Shown piece by piece: positions 44,423-53,131 of a stretch of DNA of 64,000 nt. A program made the position numbers and the translations under genes. The stretch is from Chloroflexota bacterium. Lineage in GTDB: Bacteria > Chloroflexota > UBA6077 > FW602-bin22 > JACPRP01. Every line of letters starts with the position of its first letter. Position 1 is the stretch's first letter. The DNA lies in assembly GCA_023480885.1 (NCBI GenBank), contig JAMCWX010000010.1, forward strand, positions 43,715 through 107,714, given 5' to 3'. The notes beneath the pieces are model-generated. The model had not been told where the DNA came from. It did no database searches and was given only the letters and a program-made list of their open reading frames with translations.

Positions 44423-44452
44423 AGTCTACCACACATATGGCCGCAACGCCAA
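44423..44452 (-). promoter_or_regulatory. Sigma70-like promoter of lplA
   Basis: Minus strand TTGGCG (44452-44447), 18-bp spacer, TAGACT (44428-44423). The start codon lies 24 bp after the -10, leaving a leader of about 17 nt with GGAGG inside it. Confidence 0.5.
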
Positions 44453-44480
44453 TCTTCCCTGTGCTTATCGTGGCGTAGCG

Positions 44481-44489
44481 TGCTATAAT
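44481..44489 (+). promoter_or_regulatory. Extended -10 promoter element of the PBP gene
   Basis: TGCTATAAT, with TATAAT at 44484-44489, lacks a good -35 (GTGCTT at 44461). The extended TGN motif compensates. The leader to the ATG at 44583 is about 87 nt. Confidence 0.55.
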
Positions 44490-44582
44490 CACAACTGAGC
44501 TTGCACACCCACCAGATGTCGATTTGCTGATGCCACAATTTTCCAGAGACACGTCATCGCAGGCTCCTGGAGAGGATCACAA

Positions 44583-46715
44583 ATGAGACGAAAACGCTCC
44601 TCCAAAGCCGTTCCCGTCCTTATCGTATTGTTACTCCTCAGCGGCGCGCTGTTCATCGCCAGTCGCACCTTGCTCGGCAGCGAATCCGGCGTCGAGCCAT
44701 TGTCCAAGTTGGTTAGCTCCGCGACGCCTACCCCGGCTCGCCCGAGCCCACAGGATGTTGCCAGGCAGTACTTCCAGATGTGGGACCAGGGACAGTACGA
44801 GCAGATGTACGGCTTGCTTTCCGAAGCCTCTCGGGCTCAAATACCCCAGGATCGCTTCGTGACCCGCTACCGCAACATCACTTCTGGCGTCGGCATAACA
44901 TCAATTAAAGCGGACTTGAAGTCGCCGCGGCCAGGGGCTACGCAAACCCCCGTGACAGTGCCCTACGCGATCACAATGCAGTCTGGCAGGTTAGGCAAGT
45001 TTGGCGAAGACAACGAGTTGCCGCTAGTGCTGGAAGGCGATCAGTGGCGGATCGACTGGTCACCATCGCTGATCTTCAAAGGGCTGACTGCCGATAACAG
45101 CGTGCGCGTATCTCCTGACGACCCGGTTCGAGGCAACATCCTGGACCGCAAGGGCAGGCCACTGGCGGTGCTCGGCAAAGTGTTGACCATAGGTGTGATT
45201 CCAGGAGCGATAAAGGAAGAGAATAAAGCCCTCGCTGCGCTCAGCGGCTACCTTGGTATGAAGCCTGAATCGATAAAGGCGCGTTATGCCAACGCTCACG
45301 CGGACTGGTGGGTGCCTTTGAAAGACCTTCCCCTGGACAAACGCGACGAGGCGAAGTCGAAGCTCGCCAACATCTCGGGCATCGAAGTGCGCGAGAAAGA
45401 CGCGCGCGTCTACCCTAACGGCGCCATCGGCGCGCATGTCGTCGGCTACGTGAGCTCGGTGAACGCCGACGATTTGAAGTCTCTCGCTGCGAAAGGCTAC
45501 GAAGAGGGCGACGTGGTTGGCCGAGCCGGTGTCGAAGCCTCGATGGAGAAGGCCCTGGCCGGCGAGAAAGGCGGGGCCCTGGCCATCGTCGGCCCTGACG
45601 GCTCGGTGGTCAGGACGGTCGCCGAACGAAAAGGAAAGCCGGGCGCCAACATCCAGCTTACCATCGATATCGACGTGCAGCGCAAAGCAGAGGAAGCCCT
45701 CGGAGATAAAGTCGGCAGTATGGTCGTGATGGACCCCCGCGACCACTCGGTCCTGGCTCTGGTGAGCCATCCTGCCTACGACCCCAACGCTTTCATTTTG
45801 GGCTTGTCCCAGACAGATTGGCAGAAGCTCAGCGACGACAAGAGGTTGCCCTTCCAGAACAGGCCGACCTTGAGCACCTACCCTACCGGGTCCATCTTCA
45901 AAGTTATCACGATGGCGGCTGGCCTGGAGAAGGGAGGATTCCGTCCCGAATCGGAGTTCAACTCCACCGGGACGTGGACGCTGCCTGGTACGAATCAAGT
46001 ATTTCGCGACTGGGTGCCAGGTGGACAGGGCCATCTGAACCTCATCGACGGACTCGCCCAATCCTGCAACACTGTCTTCTACGAGATAGGTTACAAGCTC
46101 AACACCATCGACCCGAACTTGTTGCCCAGCTTCGCCAAGGACTTTGGCCTTGGCCAGCCCACTGGCATCGTCGGCCTTCCCGAGGCCACTGGCACGCTGC
46201 CCAGTCCCGAATGGAAGCAGCGCACCCGCAAGGAGAGCTGGTACCCAGGTGACGCGGTCAACCTGGCCATCGGACAGGGATACCTCGAGGCTACCCCGCT
46301 GCAGATGGCCAACCTTTACGCGGCGCTGGCCGACAATGGAAACCTGCGCACGCCGCTGCTGGTGAAGCGCATAGGCGATGGCCCAGAGGCAAAGGATTTC
46401 GCCAGCGAGCCGAAAAACAAACTGCCAGCCTCGCCGGCCACGCTCAGCACCATTCGCCAAGCCATGAAGCGAACGACTGCCGATCCAAAGGGCACAGCGA
46501 ACTATGCCTTCAAAGGATTCAGAATTCCTACGGCGGCCAAGACCGGCTCGGCGGAAAACCAGAACCCCGACGCGCACGCCTGGTTTGCGGGCTACGCGCC
46601 GGCAGATAACCCCGAGGTCGTCGTCATCGCCATGGTGGAGGGTGGCCGTATGGGCGGGGAAGTGGCCGCCCCCATCGGCCGCAAGTTCCTCGAGAGCTAT
46701 TTCGCGGGGCGCTGA
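44583..46715 (+). CDS. Class B penicillin-binding protein (MecA_N-PBP dimer-transpeptidase)
   Basis: Membrane-anchored D,D-transpeptidase cross-linking peptidoglycan, 710 residues. Order: signal anchor (about 12-32), NTF2-like MecA_N domain (about 58-160, beginning SPQDVARQYFQMWDQGQYEQ), PBP dimerisation domain (about 170-350) and transpeptidase domain (about 375-705). Active-site motifs are intact: SIFK in YPTGSIFKVI near residue 439, SCN in AQSCNTVFYEIG near 493, and KTG in TAAKTGSAE near 656. The domain plan is that of MecA/PBP2a- and PBP3-like proteins. It ends 13 bp from a convergent transporter gene. Confidence 0.95.
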   Translation: MRRKRSSKAVPVLIVLLLLSGALFIASRTLLGSESGVEPLSKLVSSATPTPARPSPQDVARQYFQMWDQGQYEQMYGLLSEASRAQIPQDRFVTRYRNITSGVGITSIKADLKSPRPGATQTPVTVPYAITMQSGRLGKFGEDNELPLVLEGDQWRIDWSPSLIFKGLTADNSVRVSPDDPVRGNILDRKGRPLAVLGKVLTIGVIPGAIKEENKALAALSGYLGMKPESIKARYANAHADWWVPLKDLPLDKRDEAKSKLANISGIEVREKDARVYPNGAIGAHVVGYVSSVNADDLKSLAAKGYEEGDVVGRAGVEASMEKALAGEKGGALAIVGPDGSVVRTVAERKGKPGANIQLTIDIDVQRKAEEALGDKVGSMVVMDPRDHSVLALVSHPAYDPNAFILGLSQTDWQKLSDDKRLPFQNRPTLSTYPTGSIFKVITMAAGLEKGGFRPESEFNSTGTWTLPGTNQVFRDWVPGGQGHLNLIDGLAQSCNTVFYEIGYKLNTIDPNLLPSFAKDFGLGQPTGIVGLPEATGTLPSPEWKQRTRKESWYPGDAVNLAIGQGYLEATPLQMANLYAALADNGNLRTPLLVKRIGDGPEAKDFASEPKNKLPASPATLSTIRQAMKRTTADPKGTANYAFKGFRIPTAAKTGSAENQNPDAHAWFAGYAPADNPEVVVIAMVEGGRMGGEVAAPIGRKFLESYFAGR

Positions 46716-46728
46716 GCTAACAGAGAGG

Positions 46729-47334
46729 CTATTTGAAGGACGCCAACGCCGTCTCGATCGCCATGCCCGGTGCTACCATTTGCACCAGCGTCCAGACACC
46801 GAAGACAAGAAAGATAGCCGCGGCCCCGAGCCTGATCGCCCGCTGCGGAAGGCATCTGCCGAAGCAAACGCCAAGCAGAATGGCCAGCCCATCGGCCAGC
46901 ACCATGCCCAGCGTCGAGCCAAGCCACACCCCCACGAAATCCAGCTCGCGGCTGGCGATAGTCACCGTCGCCAACTGGGTTTTGTCGCCCAGCTCGGCCA
47001 TAAAGAAAGTGGCGGCCACGGTGAAAAACGGCCCCAGGTTCGCAAACCGGCTGCCCGAATCCTCAGCGTCGAGCTTATCGCCCCGCAGCGTCCAGACTCC
47101 GAACCCGACGAACGCCGCGCCCGCGGCAGCGTTGATCCAAAACGTCGGCAGCGACAGGCCAAGTAACTCGCCCACGGCGACCGAGAAGAGGTGGACCACC
47201 AGCGTGGCGATGAACACGCCCGCGAGGACGATGCGTGCGCTGTAGCGCGCAGCAAAGGCAAGGGAAACGAGCTGAGTCTTGTCGCCAATCTCGGCGGCGG
47301 TGATGAAGAAGAGCGAATACCAGAACGCACCCAT
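46729..47334 (-). CDS. GDT1/TMEM165 (UPF0016) family manganese exporter
   Basis: Small membrane cation transporter, 201 residues, with two repeats of three helices. Each repeat holds the family motif E-x-G-D-K-T: AAEIGDKTQLVSLA near residue 16 and MAELGDKTQLATV near residue 130, whose Glu and Asp bind Mn2+/Ca2+. Bacterial members (for example MneA-like) export manganese. The ATG at 47334 is taken as start since the frame upstream belongs to the leader. A yybP-ykoY riboswitch (47432-47536) in the leader supports a manganese role independently of the protein family. Confidence 0.93.
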   Translation of the reverse strand: MGAFWYSLFFITAAEIGDKTQLVSLAFAARYSARIVLAGVFIATLVVHLFSVAVGELLGLSLPTFWINAAAGAAFVGFGVWTLRGDKLDAEDSGSRFANLGPFFTVAATFFMAELGDKTQLATVTIASRELDFVGVWLGSTLGMVLADGLAILLGVCFGRCLPQRAIRLGAAAIFLVFGVWTLVQMVAPGMAIETALASFK

Positions 47335-47431
47335 CGGCGATCTCCGAAACTCAGGATTTGCGTCGCGGGCCGCCTGGTTCTGTGGATGACCTCGGCCCGT
47401 AAACGGCGCGAATTGCACCGCTGAATTCAGG

Positions 47432-47536
47432 CCGAAGGTCTGGCTGCGCTAGAGGAATCTAGCCGGCGCGGCCAGGGTCATCCCCAGCATGTTGACCGCG
47501 CCCCCGGCTCTGTGGCCGGCAGTTACTCCCCTTCGG
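47432..47536 (-). promoter_or_regulatory. yybP-ykoY manganese riboswitch
   Basis: The minus-strand leader shows the conserved yybP-ykoY core. P1 is formed by CCGAAGG (47536-47530) and CCTTCGG (47438-47432), a perfect 7-bp match. Directly after the 5' arm comes the invariant loop GGGGAGTAAC (47531-47522) and directly before the 3' arm CCAGACC, the L1 and L3 loops that clasp Mn2+ in known structures. A GTCAAC segment resembles the class's GUCAUU element. Between them lie two GC-rich helices (GCCGGC..., GGCCGCGCCGGC). The aptamer lies about 100 nt before the exporter gene; the intervening DNA probably holds the expression platform. Confidence 0.87.
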
Positions 47537-47550
47537 GACGAAGCGCCTAT

Positions 47551-47579
47551 ATTATAGCAAGGCAAATCCGCCGGCGCAA
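47551..47579 (-). promoter_or_regulatory. Promoter of the manganese riboswitch and exporter gene
   Basis: Minus strand TTGCGC (47579-47574), 17-bp spacer, TATAAT (47556-47551) preceded by TGC (extended -10). Transcription would begin around 47544, about 8 nt before the riboswitch P1 stem, a fitting arrangement. Confidence 0.7.
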
Positions 47580-47682
47580 CCTTGCGCCAACTGTCCTCTT
47601 TCAGTTACAATGACCACCAGAGCGCCAACTCACGCCTTCCAAGGTAATGTAGTGCGGGGCTTGTCCCAATTCAGTTAAGTTA

Positions 47683-49482
47683 ATGGCAAAACACACCTTA
47701 ACCAGCGACAAAAACATCATCATTTCCGGCTTCATGGGCACGGGCAAGTCCACTGTTGGCAGGGTGCTCGCCGAAAGGCTGGGATGGCCGTTCGTCGATA
47801 CCGATCAGTTGATCGAGCAGCGGCTGGGCATGTCTGTCGGCGAGATGTTCTCCAAGTACGGCGAGAATTTCTTCCGCGAGAAGGAATGTTTGCTGGCCTC
47901 TGAGCTAGCGAAGACGACCGGGCGCGTCATCGCCACTGGCGGCGGCACGCTGGTGTCAGCCGCGAACCTGGAGGCTCTGTCGGCGACTGGCCTCGTCTTC
48001 AACTTGACCTGCGATCCCGAAGAGATCGTGAGGCGACTGCAGCATCTGACCGACAGGCCGCTGCTCCAGGGCAGCGACCGCCTGGCCAGGATCGAAGAGC
48101 TGCTCGTAGCGCGGCAGGCAGCCTATGCGAGCATCCCCTTTCACGTCGATACGACCCCCCTGTCGGTAGACGAAGTAGCCGAGCATATCCTGGAGATATG
48201 TCGCGAACAGCAACGTGCATCTGGATTGCTGATCCCCAGGCCGTCAACACAGCAGCCTGAAGTGTTCCGTGTTTCCTTCCCCCTGGGCTCCTACGACGTC
48301 TGGTTTGGCGAAAGCGCGCTGTCGCAAGCGGGGGGGATTCTGCGCCAGAACGGCCTCTCAGGGGTCGTCGCCGTCGTCACGAGCCAGAACGTCTTCAGGC
48401 TCCACGGTCGCACCCTCCTGAGAAGTCTGGAGAGTGCCGGCTTCGTCACACATAAGATCAAGATCCCCGACGGCGAGCAACACAAGACGCTGCGGACTGT
48501 GCAGCGCCTCTACGACAGGTTTGTCGACCTGAAGCTGGACCGCACGTCGACGATCGTCGCGCTGGGAGGGGGCGTCGGCGGCGACATCGTGGGCTTCGCC
48601 GCCGCCACGTATATGCGCGGCCTGCCGCTGGTTCAGGTGCCCACCACGCTGCTGGCGCAGACCGACTCGAGCATCGGAGGGAAAGTCGGCGTCGACCTCG
48701 CTCGCGGGAAAAACCTCGTCGGCGCATTTTACCCACCCAGACTCGTCATTACCGATCCACTGACGCTGCGCACGCTGCCCGACGAAGAGTTTCGCACGGG
48801 CCTGGCAGAGGTGGTGAAGGCAGGTGTGATCAGATCGCGAGGTTTGTTCGAGGCGCTGGAACGGTATTCTTCACCACGGAGGCACGGAGACACGGAGGGG
48901 GGAGGAGAATGTAGTCCCCCGCTGGGTGGCCAAGAGGAGGCGGCCCTCACCCTAGCCCTCTCCCAAAGGGAGAGGGAAACTTCTTCTCCTCTCCGTGCCT
49001 CCGTGTCTCCGTGGTGCAATGGGGCTGGGGGCTGGGACAAACTCATTTCCATCATCCGCGAGGCTGTCCAAATCAAGGTCGACGTGGTTAGAGAAGACCC
49101 CTTCGAGCGGGGAGTGCGCGCCATCCTTAACTACGGCCACACCGTCGGCCACGCTATCGAAACGGTGAGCCAATATCGGGTCCGCCACGGCGAGGCGGTT
49201 AGCGTAGGCATGATCGCTGCAGCCAAGATCGCCGTCAAGGCCGGCCTGTGCGCCCCCGAGGTCGAGGCAAGGATGGCCAACTTGCTGCGCAGGCTCGAAC
49301 TGCCGACCGAATACGTGTGCTCCCCCGACGCGGTCTTTTCGGCTATGTCCACCGATAAGAAGAAGCGCCACGGACAACTGCGCTTCGTGTTGCCCAAAGA
49401 CATCGGCGAGGTAATCGTCACGAGCGAGGTCCCTGAAGGAGCCGTGCGCGAGGCGCTGGACGAGGTCTGCCTAAGGTCCTGA
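47683..49482 (+). CDS. aroKB: Shikimate kinase-3-dehydroquinate synthase fusion (AroK-AroB) with in-frame repeat insertion
   Basis: Bifunctional shikimate-pathway enzyme of 599 residues. AroK (about 1-175) has Walker A GFMGTGKST, the shikimate-binding DTDQLIEQR and ATGGGTLV segments and the lid RPLLQG. AroB (about 190-599) has GDGEQHKT-like PDGEQHKTLRTVQRLYDRF, ALGGGVGGDIVGFAAATYMRG, PTTLLAQTDSSIGGKVGVD and the zinc-site NYGHTVGHAIE. Between LFEALERY and the next conserved helix (DKLISIIREAVQIK) about 50 residues are encoded by an inverted-repeat element (48872-49016), keeping the frame open. This places extra residues on a loop; the catalytic motifs are intact, so activity may survive. Confidence 0.93.
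   Translation: MAKHTLTSDKNIIISGFMGTGKSTVGRVLAERLGWPFVDTDQLIEQRLGMSVGEMFSKYGENFFREKECLLASELAKTTGRVIATGGGTLVSAANLEALSATGLVFNLTCDPEEIVRRLQHLTDRPLLQGSDRLARIEELLVARQAAYASIPFHVDTTPLSVDEVAEHILEICREQQRASGLLIPRPSTQQPEVFRVSFPLGSYDVWFGESALSQAGGILRQNGLSGVVAVVTSQNVFRLHGRTLLRSLESAGFVTHKIKIPDGEQHKTLRTVQRLYDRFVDLKLDRTSTIVALGGGVGGDIVGFAAATYMRGLPLVQVPTTLLAQTDSSIGGKVGVDLARGKNLVGAFYPPRLVITDPLTLRTLPDEEFRTGLAEVVKAGVIRSRGLFEALERYSSPRRHGDTEGGGECSPPLGGQEEAALTLALSQRERETSSPLRASVSPWCNGAGGWDKLISIIREAVQIKVDVVREDPFERGVRAILNYGHTVGHAIETVSQYRVRHGEAVSVGMIAAAKIAVKAGLCAPEVEARMANLLRRLELPTEYVCSPDAVFSAMSTDKKKRHGQLRFVLPKDIGEVIVTSEVPEGAVREALDEVCLRS
48872..49016. repeat. Inverted-repeat element (CACGGAGR family) inside aroB, copy 1
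   Basis: The left end reads CACCACGGAGG followed by CACGGAGA and CACGGAGG units; the right end is the imperfect inverse (CTCCGTGC, CTCCGTGT, CTCCGTGGTG ending at 49016), so both ends carry about three 8-bp units. Between them sits CCCTCTCCC-AAA-GGGAGAGGG (48956-48976), a perfect 9-bp hairpin preceded by CCCTCACCCTAG. No transposase is encoded; it resembles a non-autonomous (MITE- or REP-like) element. A related copy lies at 57014-57160. Confidence 0.8.
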
Positions 49483-50760
49483 AGTTCTCGTCTGAAATCC
49501 TTCCCCCTGGAACTTGCGCACAAACTTCGGCATCGCCTTCAATGCCGCCACGATGGGCAGGTCCTTGCCGTTATTCAAGGGATTGAAGATCCACGGATCG
49601 GCGATGAATTGTCCGGCGCGATAGCCGAACTCGCCCAGCACCCAGAAGTTCTCGGCGAAGAGGCTGTCTCGCCACCGACCATCGCGAAAGCCCTCGATGA
49701 TGCCCATATTGTAAGCTTTGTGCATCGCCGGATCGATCTTCGGAAAACGTCGGTCGCGGTCCTCACCTACGGTGTAACCGGCCTCTGTGCCGATAATCGG
49801 AATGCTGCGGCCGAAGTAGCGCACTACGAGGTCGTCTATCCACTCGTATTCGAGAAACGACGTATCGTCGCGGAAGTCCAGCGGCTTGTTGTGCGGGCGA
49901 TTGTGAATGGCCACGCCCGCACCGTCGAGCGTATCCAGCGCATCGTTCGCCTTCAGCCACTTCATGATCCCTTCGAGCATGTCGCGGTGATATTGATCGC
50001 CGCCGGGACTCATCGGATACAGCAGGGGAATGCCCCCGGCCGCCTTGATGTTGTCGGAAGCCATCATCCACTGCCTGGCGATGACCTCTGGCCCACCACC
50101 CTCGTTCTCCTGGTTGAGGTTCGGCTCGTTGCCCGCGACGAAATAGTGAATCCCTGCCGCCACGAACTTGGCGATGTACTCCTTAGGAGGCACGTAATTG
50201 GGATGCGGCTTGGCGTTAACGGGATGGAAGCGCAGCACCACTTCGATGCCATTGTCGACGAGGGGCTTGATCTTGTCTACCTGATTCTCATCCGCCGCCC
50301 AGACGGTCACCCACGTGGCGCCAAGCTCCTTGAGCAGGGGGATCACCTGGTTCACCATCACATCGCGGTCGGGGGGATAGGGCGAGACGTTGATGTGAAA
50401 GCCATAGCCGCTGTCGTTCACAGGACGAGGGTAGTCCTGCAATCGCCTGTAGGCCGAGGGCGGGGGCTTGATCCTGGGCGTCGGCGTGGGCATTGGCGTC
50501 GAAGTCATCGTCGGCACCCGCGTCGGCGTAGCTGTTGGCACCAGGGTCGACGTGGGTTGAGGTGTAGCCGTCGGGCTCGGCATAGCAGTCGGCACGATAA
50601 TGCGAGCGCTGGCGATAGCGGTCGCGACAGTTGCGCTCGGGCTGGGAGACGCGGGACTCACGTTCAAGGGGCCAGGGGAGGCATTCGTCACATACCCCAA
50701 TGCACCCCCCAGCAAGAGGGTCGCCAGGAAGAGAAGGTGAACGCGGCTGAACTTAATCAA
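49471..50760 (-). CDS. Membrane-anchored glycoside-hydrolase-like protein
   Basis: Predicted surface protein with an N-terminal signal anchor, a long Ser/Thr/Pro/Ala linker (about 30-105) and a C-terminal TIM-barrel domain resembling GH5/GH39-type hydrolases (about 120-425). Candidate catalytic acids are in VAGNEPNLNQE (acid/base) and PIIGTEAGYTVG (nucleophile), the NEP and xEx motifs of clan GH-A. The start TTG 50760 is chosen because a minus-strand -10 (TATCAT, 50854-50849) overlaps the upstream ATG at 50850, which would then be inside the promoter; that ATG is the alternative (459 residues). The 3' end overlaps aroKB by 12 bp tail to tail. Substrate unknown. Confidence 0.75.
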   Translation of the reverse strand: MIKFSRVHLLFLATLLLGGALGYVTNASPGPLNVSPASPSPSATVATAIASARIIVPTAMPSPTATPQPTSTLVPTATPTRVPTMTSTPMPTPTPRIKPPPSAYRRLQDYPRPVNDSGYGFHINVSPYPPDRDVMVNQVIPLLKELGATWVTVWAADENQVDKIKPLVDNGIEVVLRFHPVNAKPHPNYVPPKEYIAKFVAAGIHYFVAGNEPNLNQENEGGGPEVIARQWMMASDNIKAAGGIPLLYPMSPGGDQYHRDMLEGIMKWLKANDALDTLDGAGVAIHNRPHNKPLDFRDDTSFLEYEWIDDLVVRYFGRSIPIIGTEAGYTVGEDRDRRFPKIDPAMHKAYNMGIIEGFRDGRWRDSLFAENFWVLGEFGYRAGQFIADPWIFNPLNNGKDLPIVAALKAMPKFVRKFQGEGFQTRTSGP

Positions 50761-50886
50761 GATTTCCGTTCTAGCAGGTGCCCAGCGCCGGTGCAAAGGG
50801 CGTCCCAAAGAGAATGTGCTCGGCCTCTTGGTATCCTCAACCGCCGCCATGATAGCACAAGGCTTCTCGTTCCGGCAAGGAGAGCA

Positions 50887-50915
50887 TTGTCAACCGAACA
50901 TACCAATGTTATTAT
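50887..50915 (+). promoter_or_regulatory. Sigma70-like promoter of the histidine kinase gene
   Basis: TTGTCA (50887-50892), 17-bp spacer, TATTAT (50910-50915). The kinase start GTG 50966 follows about 50 bp later with AAAGG as ribosome site. This supports starting the kinase at the GTG rather than at the ATG at 50816. Confidence 0.6.
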
Positions 50916-50965
50916 ACGCAACAGCGGGAGTCCATCCAGAGGTTCCATTCCAGAAAGGTAATACC

Positions 50966-52564
50966 GTGAGTCCGCTAGCCGAGTTCTTCTCTGCCAATAT
51001 GGTTCTGGTTTTCTTCGTCTACGGCCTGGCCTGGTTCATCGTCGGCCTGGCCATCGCCATCGAGGCCAGAAAGTCCACAGGGCTAGACTTTGGCAACTCC
51101 CTCTGGTATCTGGCCGCCTTCGGCTTCCTTCACGCAATGGTGGAGTGGAGCGACATGTTCCTGCTAGTCCCCACGGGGATGTCCAGCATCAGCGGCGGCG
51201 TGTTCCTTCGGGCGGCGAAGGTGCTCCTGCTCGGAATTTCCACCGTCTTCCTGGTTCAGTTCGGCGCGAAGCTCATTACTATCACCACCCACAGGTATCG
51301 CTGGCTCAAATGGGCGCCCGCGGTTCTCTTCGCGCTGTGGATTGGCAGCAGCCTCACAGTGCCGCATATGGAGTCTTTTGCCGCACCAGAGCTGTTGCGA
51401 AGCGGCCAACTCTGCTCCTCCTGCCATTCGGCGACCGCGCTGATAGCCAATCCACTGGGAGCCTGGCATCTAACCGCCGCGGTTGCGGAGGTGTGGGCGC
51501 GTTATCTCCTGTATCTGCCAGGTCTCATTCTGACGACCATTGGATTGCTTCAGCAGGCGCGCATCTTCAAGGCCACGAACCTGCCGCGCATCGCCAGGGA
51601 CACGACCTACGCGGCGATCGCTTTCGGCCTCAATACCATTTTCGCGGGCATGATCGTCGCGCCCGCGCCATACTTTCCAGCCGACCTCCTGAATTACAAT
51701 ACCTTCCTGGCAACCGTGGGCATCCCACCCCAGGTCTTCAGGGCGGCCATGGCTCTCATCATCGCGGTCTTCGTCGTCCGCGTCCTTCAGATCTTCGAGG
51801 TGGAACACCGCGCGCAGCTCGAGAAGGCGCGCCAGGAGCGCCTGCAGGCCCAGATCGACGCCCTTCGGGAACTCAACCGCATGAAGTCGGCCTTCATCTC
51901 CACCGTTTCGCACGAGTTGCGAACGCCGCTGAACTCCATCATCGGCTTCTCGGAGTTGCTCCTGGATCAGGTATACGGCAACCTTAATGAAAAGCAGCTC
52001 AAGCACGCGAGCAACATCCACATCAGTGGCACGCATCTGCTGCAGCTCGTAAACGACATACTCGATCTTTCAAAGATCGAGGCCGGCAAGATGGAAATGC
52101 ACATCGAGGAGTTCTCTATCAGGGACGTGCTGGACGCCGCCGCGCAGATGGCGCGCAATCTCGCCGCCGGGCGGCAGCTCACGGTGGAGCTCAAGGTCGA
52201 TAAGAACCTATCGACGGCGAAAGCAGACGTGCGGATGTTCAATCAGATCCTGTACAACCTGTTGAGCAACGCCGTGAAATTCACGCCCGACGGAGGGCGG
52301 GTAGACATCGGCGCTAGCGGCGCCGACGGAGAACTGCAGGTGGCCGTAGCCGACACAGGCATCGGCATCAAAGCAGAGGACCACGAGCGCATCTTCCAGG
52401 AGTTCCAGCAGTTGGAAAGCTCCGTATCCCGCAAATATGGCGGCACAGGGCTGGGCTTGACGCTCACCAAGAAGCTGGTAGAGATGCACGGCGGCCGCAT
52501 CTGGGTCGAGAGCGACCTGGGTCGAGGCAGCACCTTCAGGTTCACCTTGCCTGGCAAGAACTAA
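50966..52564 (+). CDS. Membrane sensor histidine kinase with a CxxCH haem-c motif
   Basis: Integral-membrane sensor kinase, 532 residues. The N-terminal half (about 10-275) has about seven hydrophobic segments and no PAS or HAMP domain. A loop of about 25 residues between two of these segments contains CSSCH (150-154), a perfect c-type haem attachment motif, so the sensor may bind haem covalently outside the membrane. A short coiled coil (about 280-305) leads to HisKA with the phospho-acceptor in VSHELRTPLN (about 316) and HATPase_c with LLSNAVKFT, DTGIGI and GGTGLGLTL. GTG 50966 is chosen for its promoter and AAAGG site. No response regulator is adjacent; a cytochrome c gene lies 560 bp downstream on the other strand. 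Confidence 0.88.
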   Translation: MSPLAEFFSANMVLVFFVYGLAWFIVGLAIAIEARKSTGLDFGNSLWYLAAFGFLHAMVEWSDMFLLVPTGMSSISGGVFLRAAKVLLLGISTVFLVQFGAKLITITTHRYRWLKWAPAVLFALWIGSSLTVPHMESFAAPELLRSGQLCSSCHSATALIANPLGAWHLTAAVAEVWARYLLYLPGLILTTIGLLQQARIFKATNLPRIARDTTYAAIAFGLNTIFAGMIVAPAPYFPADLLNYNTFLATVGIPPQVFRAAMALIIAVFVVRVLQIFEVEHRAQLEKARQERLQAQIDALRELNRMKSAFISTVSHELRTPLNSIIGFSELLLDQVYGNLNEKQLKHASNIHISGTHLLQLVNDILDLSKIEAGKMEMHIEEFSIRDVLDAAAQMARNLAAGRQLTVELKVDKNLSTAKADVRMFNQILYNLLSNAVKFTPDGGRVDIGASGADGELQVAVADTGIGIKAEDHERIFQEFQQLESSVSRKYGGTGLGLTLTKKLVEMHGGRIWVESDLGRGSTFRFTLPGKN

Positions 52565-52636
52565 ATCATCCTGGGCGGACAGAACGGCAACGAGGCAGCG
52601 CCCGTATCCGCTTGACCCAGGCACCGCAATTCGCTC

Positions 52637-53131
52637 TTGGAGATCATATGGAACGACCGCAACAGCCAGCCCCGGTGGAAAATCGTGTTCAACCGCACCG
52701 AGGGACGCCAAGATCCAGTGGGCAGCGGCGTCAACGAGTACGAGACATCTGTCCTGAACAACGTCGAGATGTATGCCAACTCGTCCGATCCCTATAACGG
52801 CAATAGCTGGCAAAAGGGCTCGGTTGTGAGCAGTGCGGCCTACAATGCCCTGAGCAAGCCTTACGATGTCACGCTCGGCAACGGCTTGCTCACGTCGTAT
52901 CGCTACTGGGGCATCGACTATGTCGACCCGTACAACGTGAAGCGAAACCATGGGCTGCTGTACAGCATCGTCGCGGGCTCGCTTCAAGACCTGACTTACG
53001 ATTACGATCCCAAGGGCAACGTGACCTCGTTAGGTGATGGGCGGAACGGTGAAACGATTTCGTTCGGGTACGATCATCTCGACGGGCTCATTTCCGCCTC
53101 GGCCCCATTGAACGAATCCTACGGTTATGAC
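52637..53131 (+). pseudogene. RHS/YD-repeat protein remnant
   Basis: The frame carries YD-repeat units: GLLTSYRYWGIDY, LTYDYDPKGNVTSLGDG, ETISFGYDHLDGLISA and ESYGYD, characteristic of RHS-family shells. Only about 165 codons remain, without a start signal (the frame begins near a TTG) or a C-terminal toxin. The homology ends at 53131, exactly where the cytochrome c gene ends on the other strand (53125), so it has been cut at that point by recombination. RHS proteins are normally over 1000 residues. No other RHS or immunity gene is present. Confidence 0.7.

Noticed and set aside
45060..46577. 505-codon open frame antisense to the PBP gene
   Set aside because: Shadow of GC-rich coding sequence; the plus-strand PBP has all three active-site motifs in order, while the antisense product has no recognisable domain.
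48872..49016. CRISPR-like repeats (CACGGAGR units)
   Set aside because: Units are 8 bp, adjacent, inverted at the two ends, with no spacers and no cas genes in the window.
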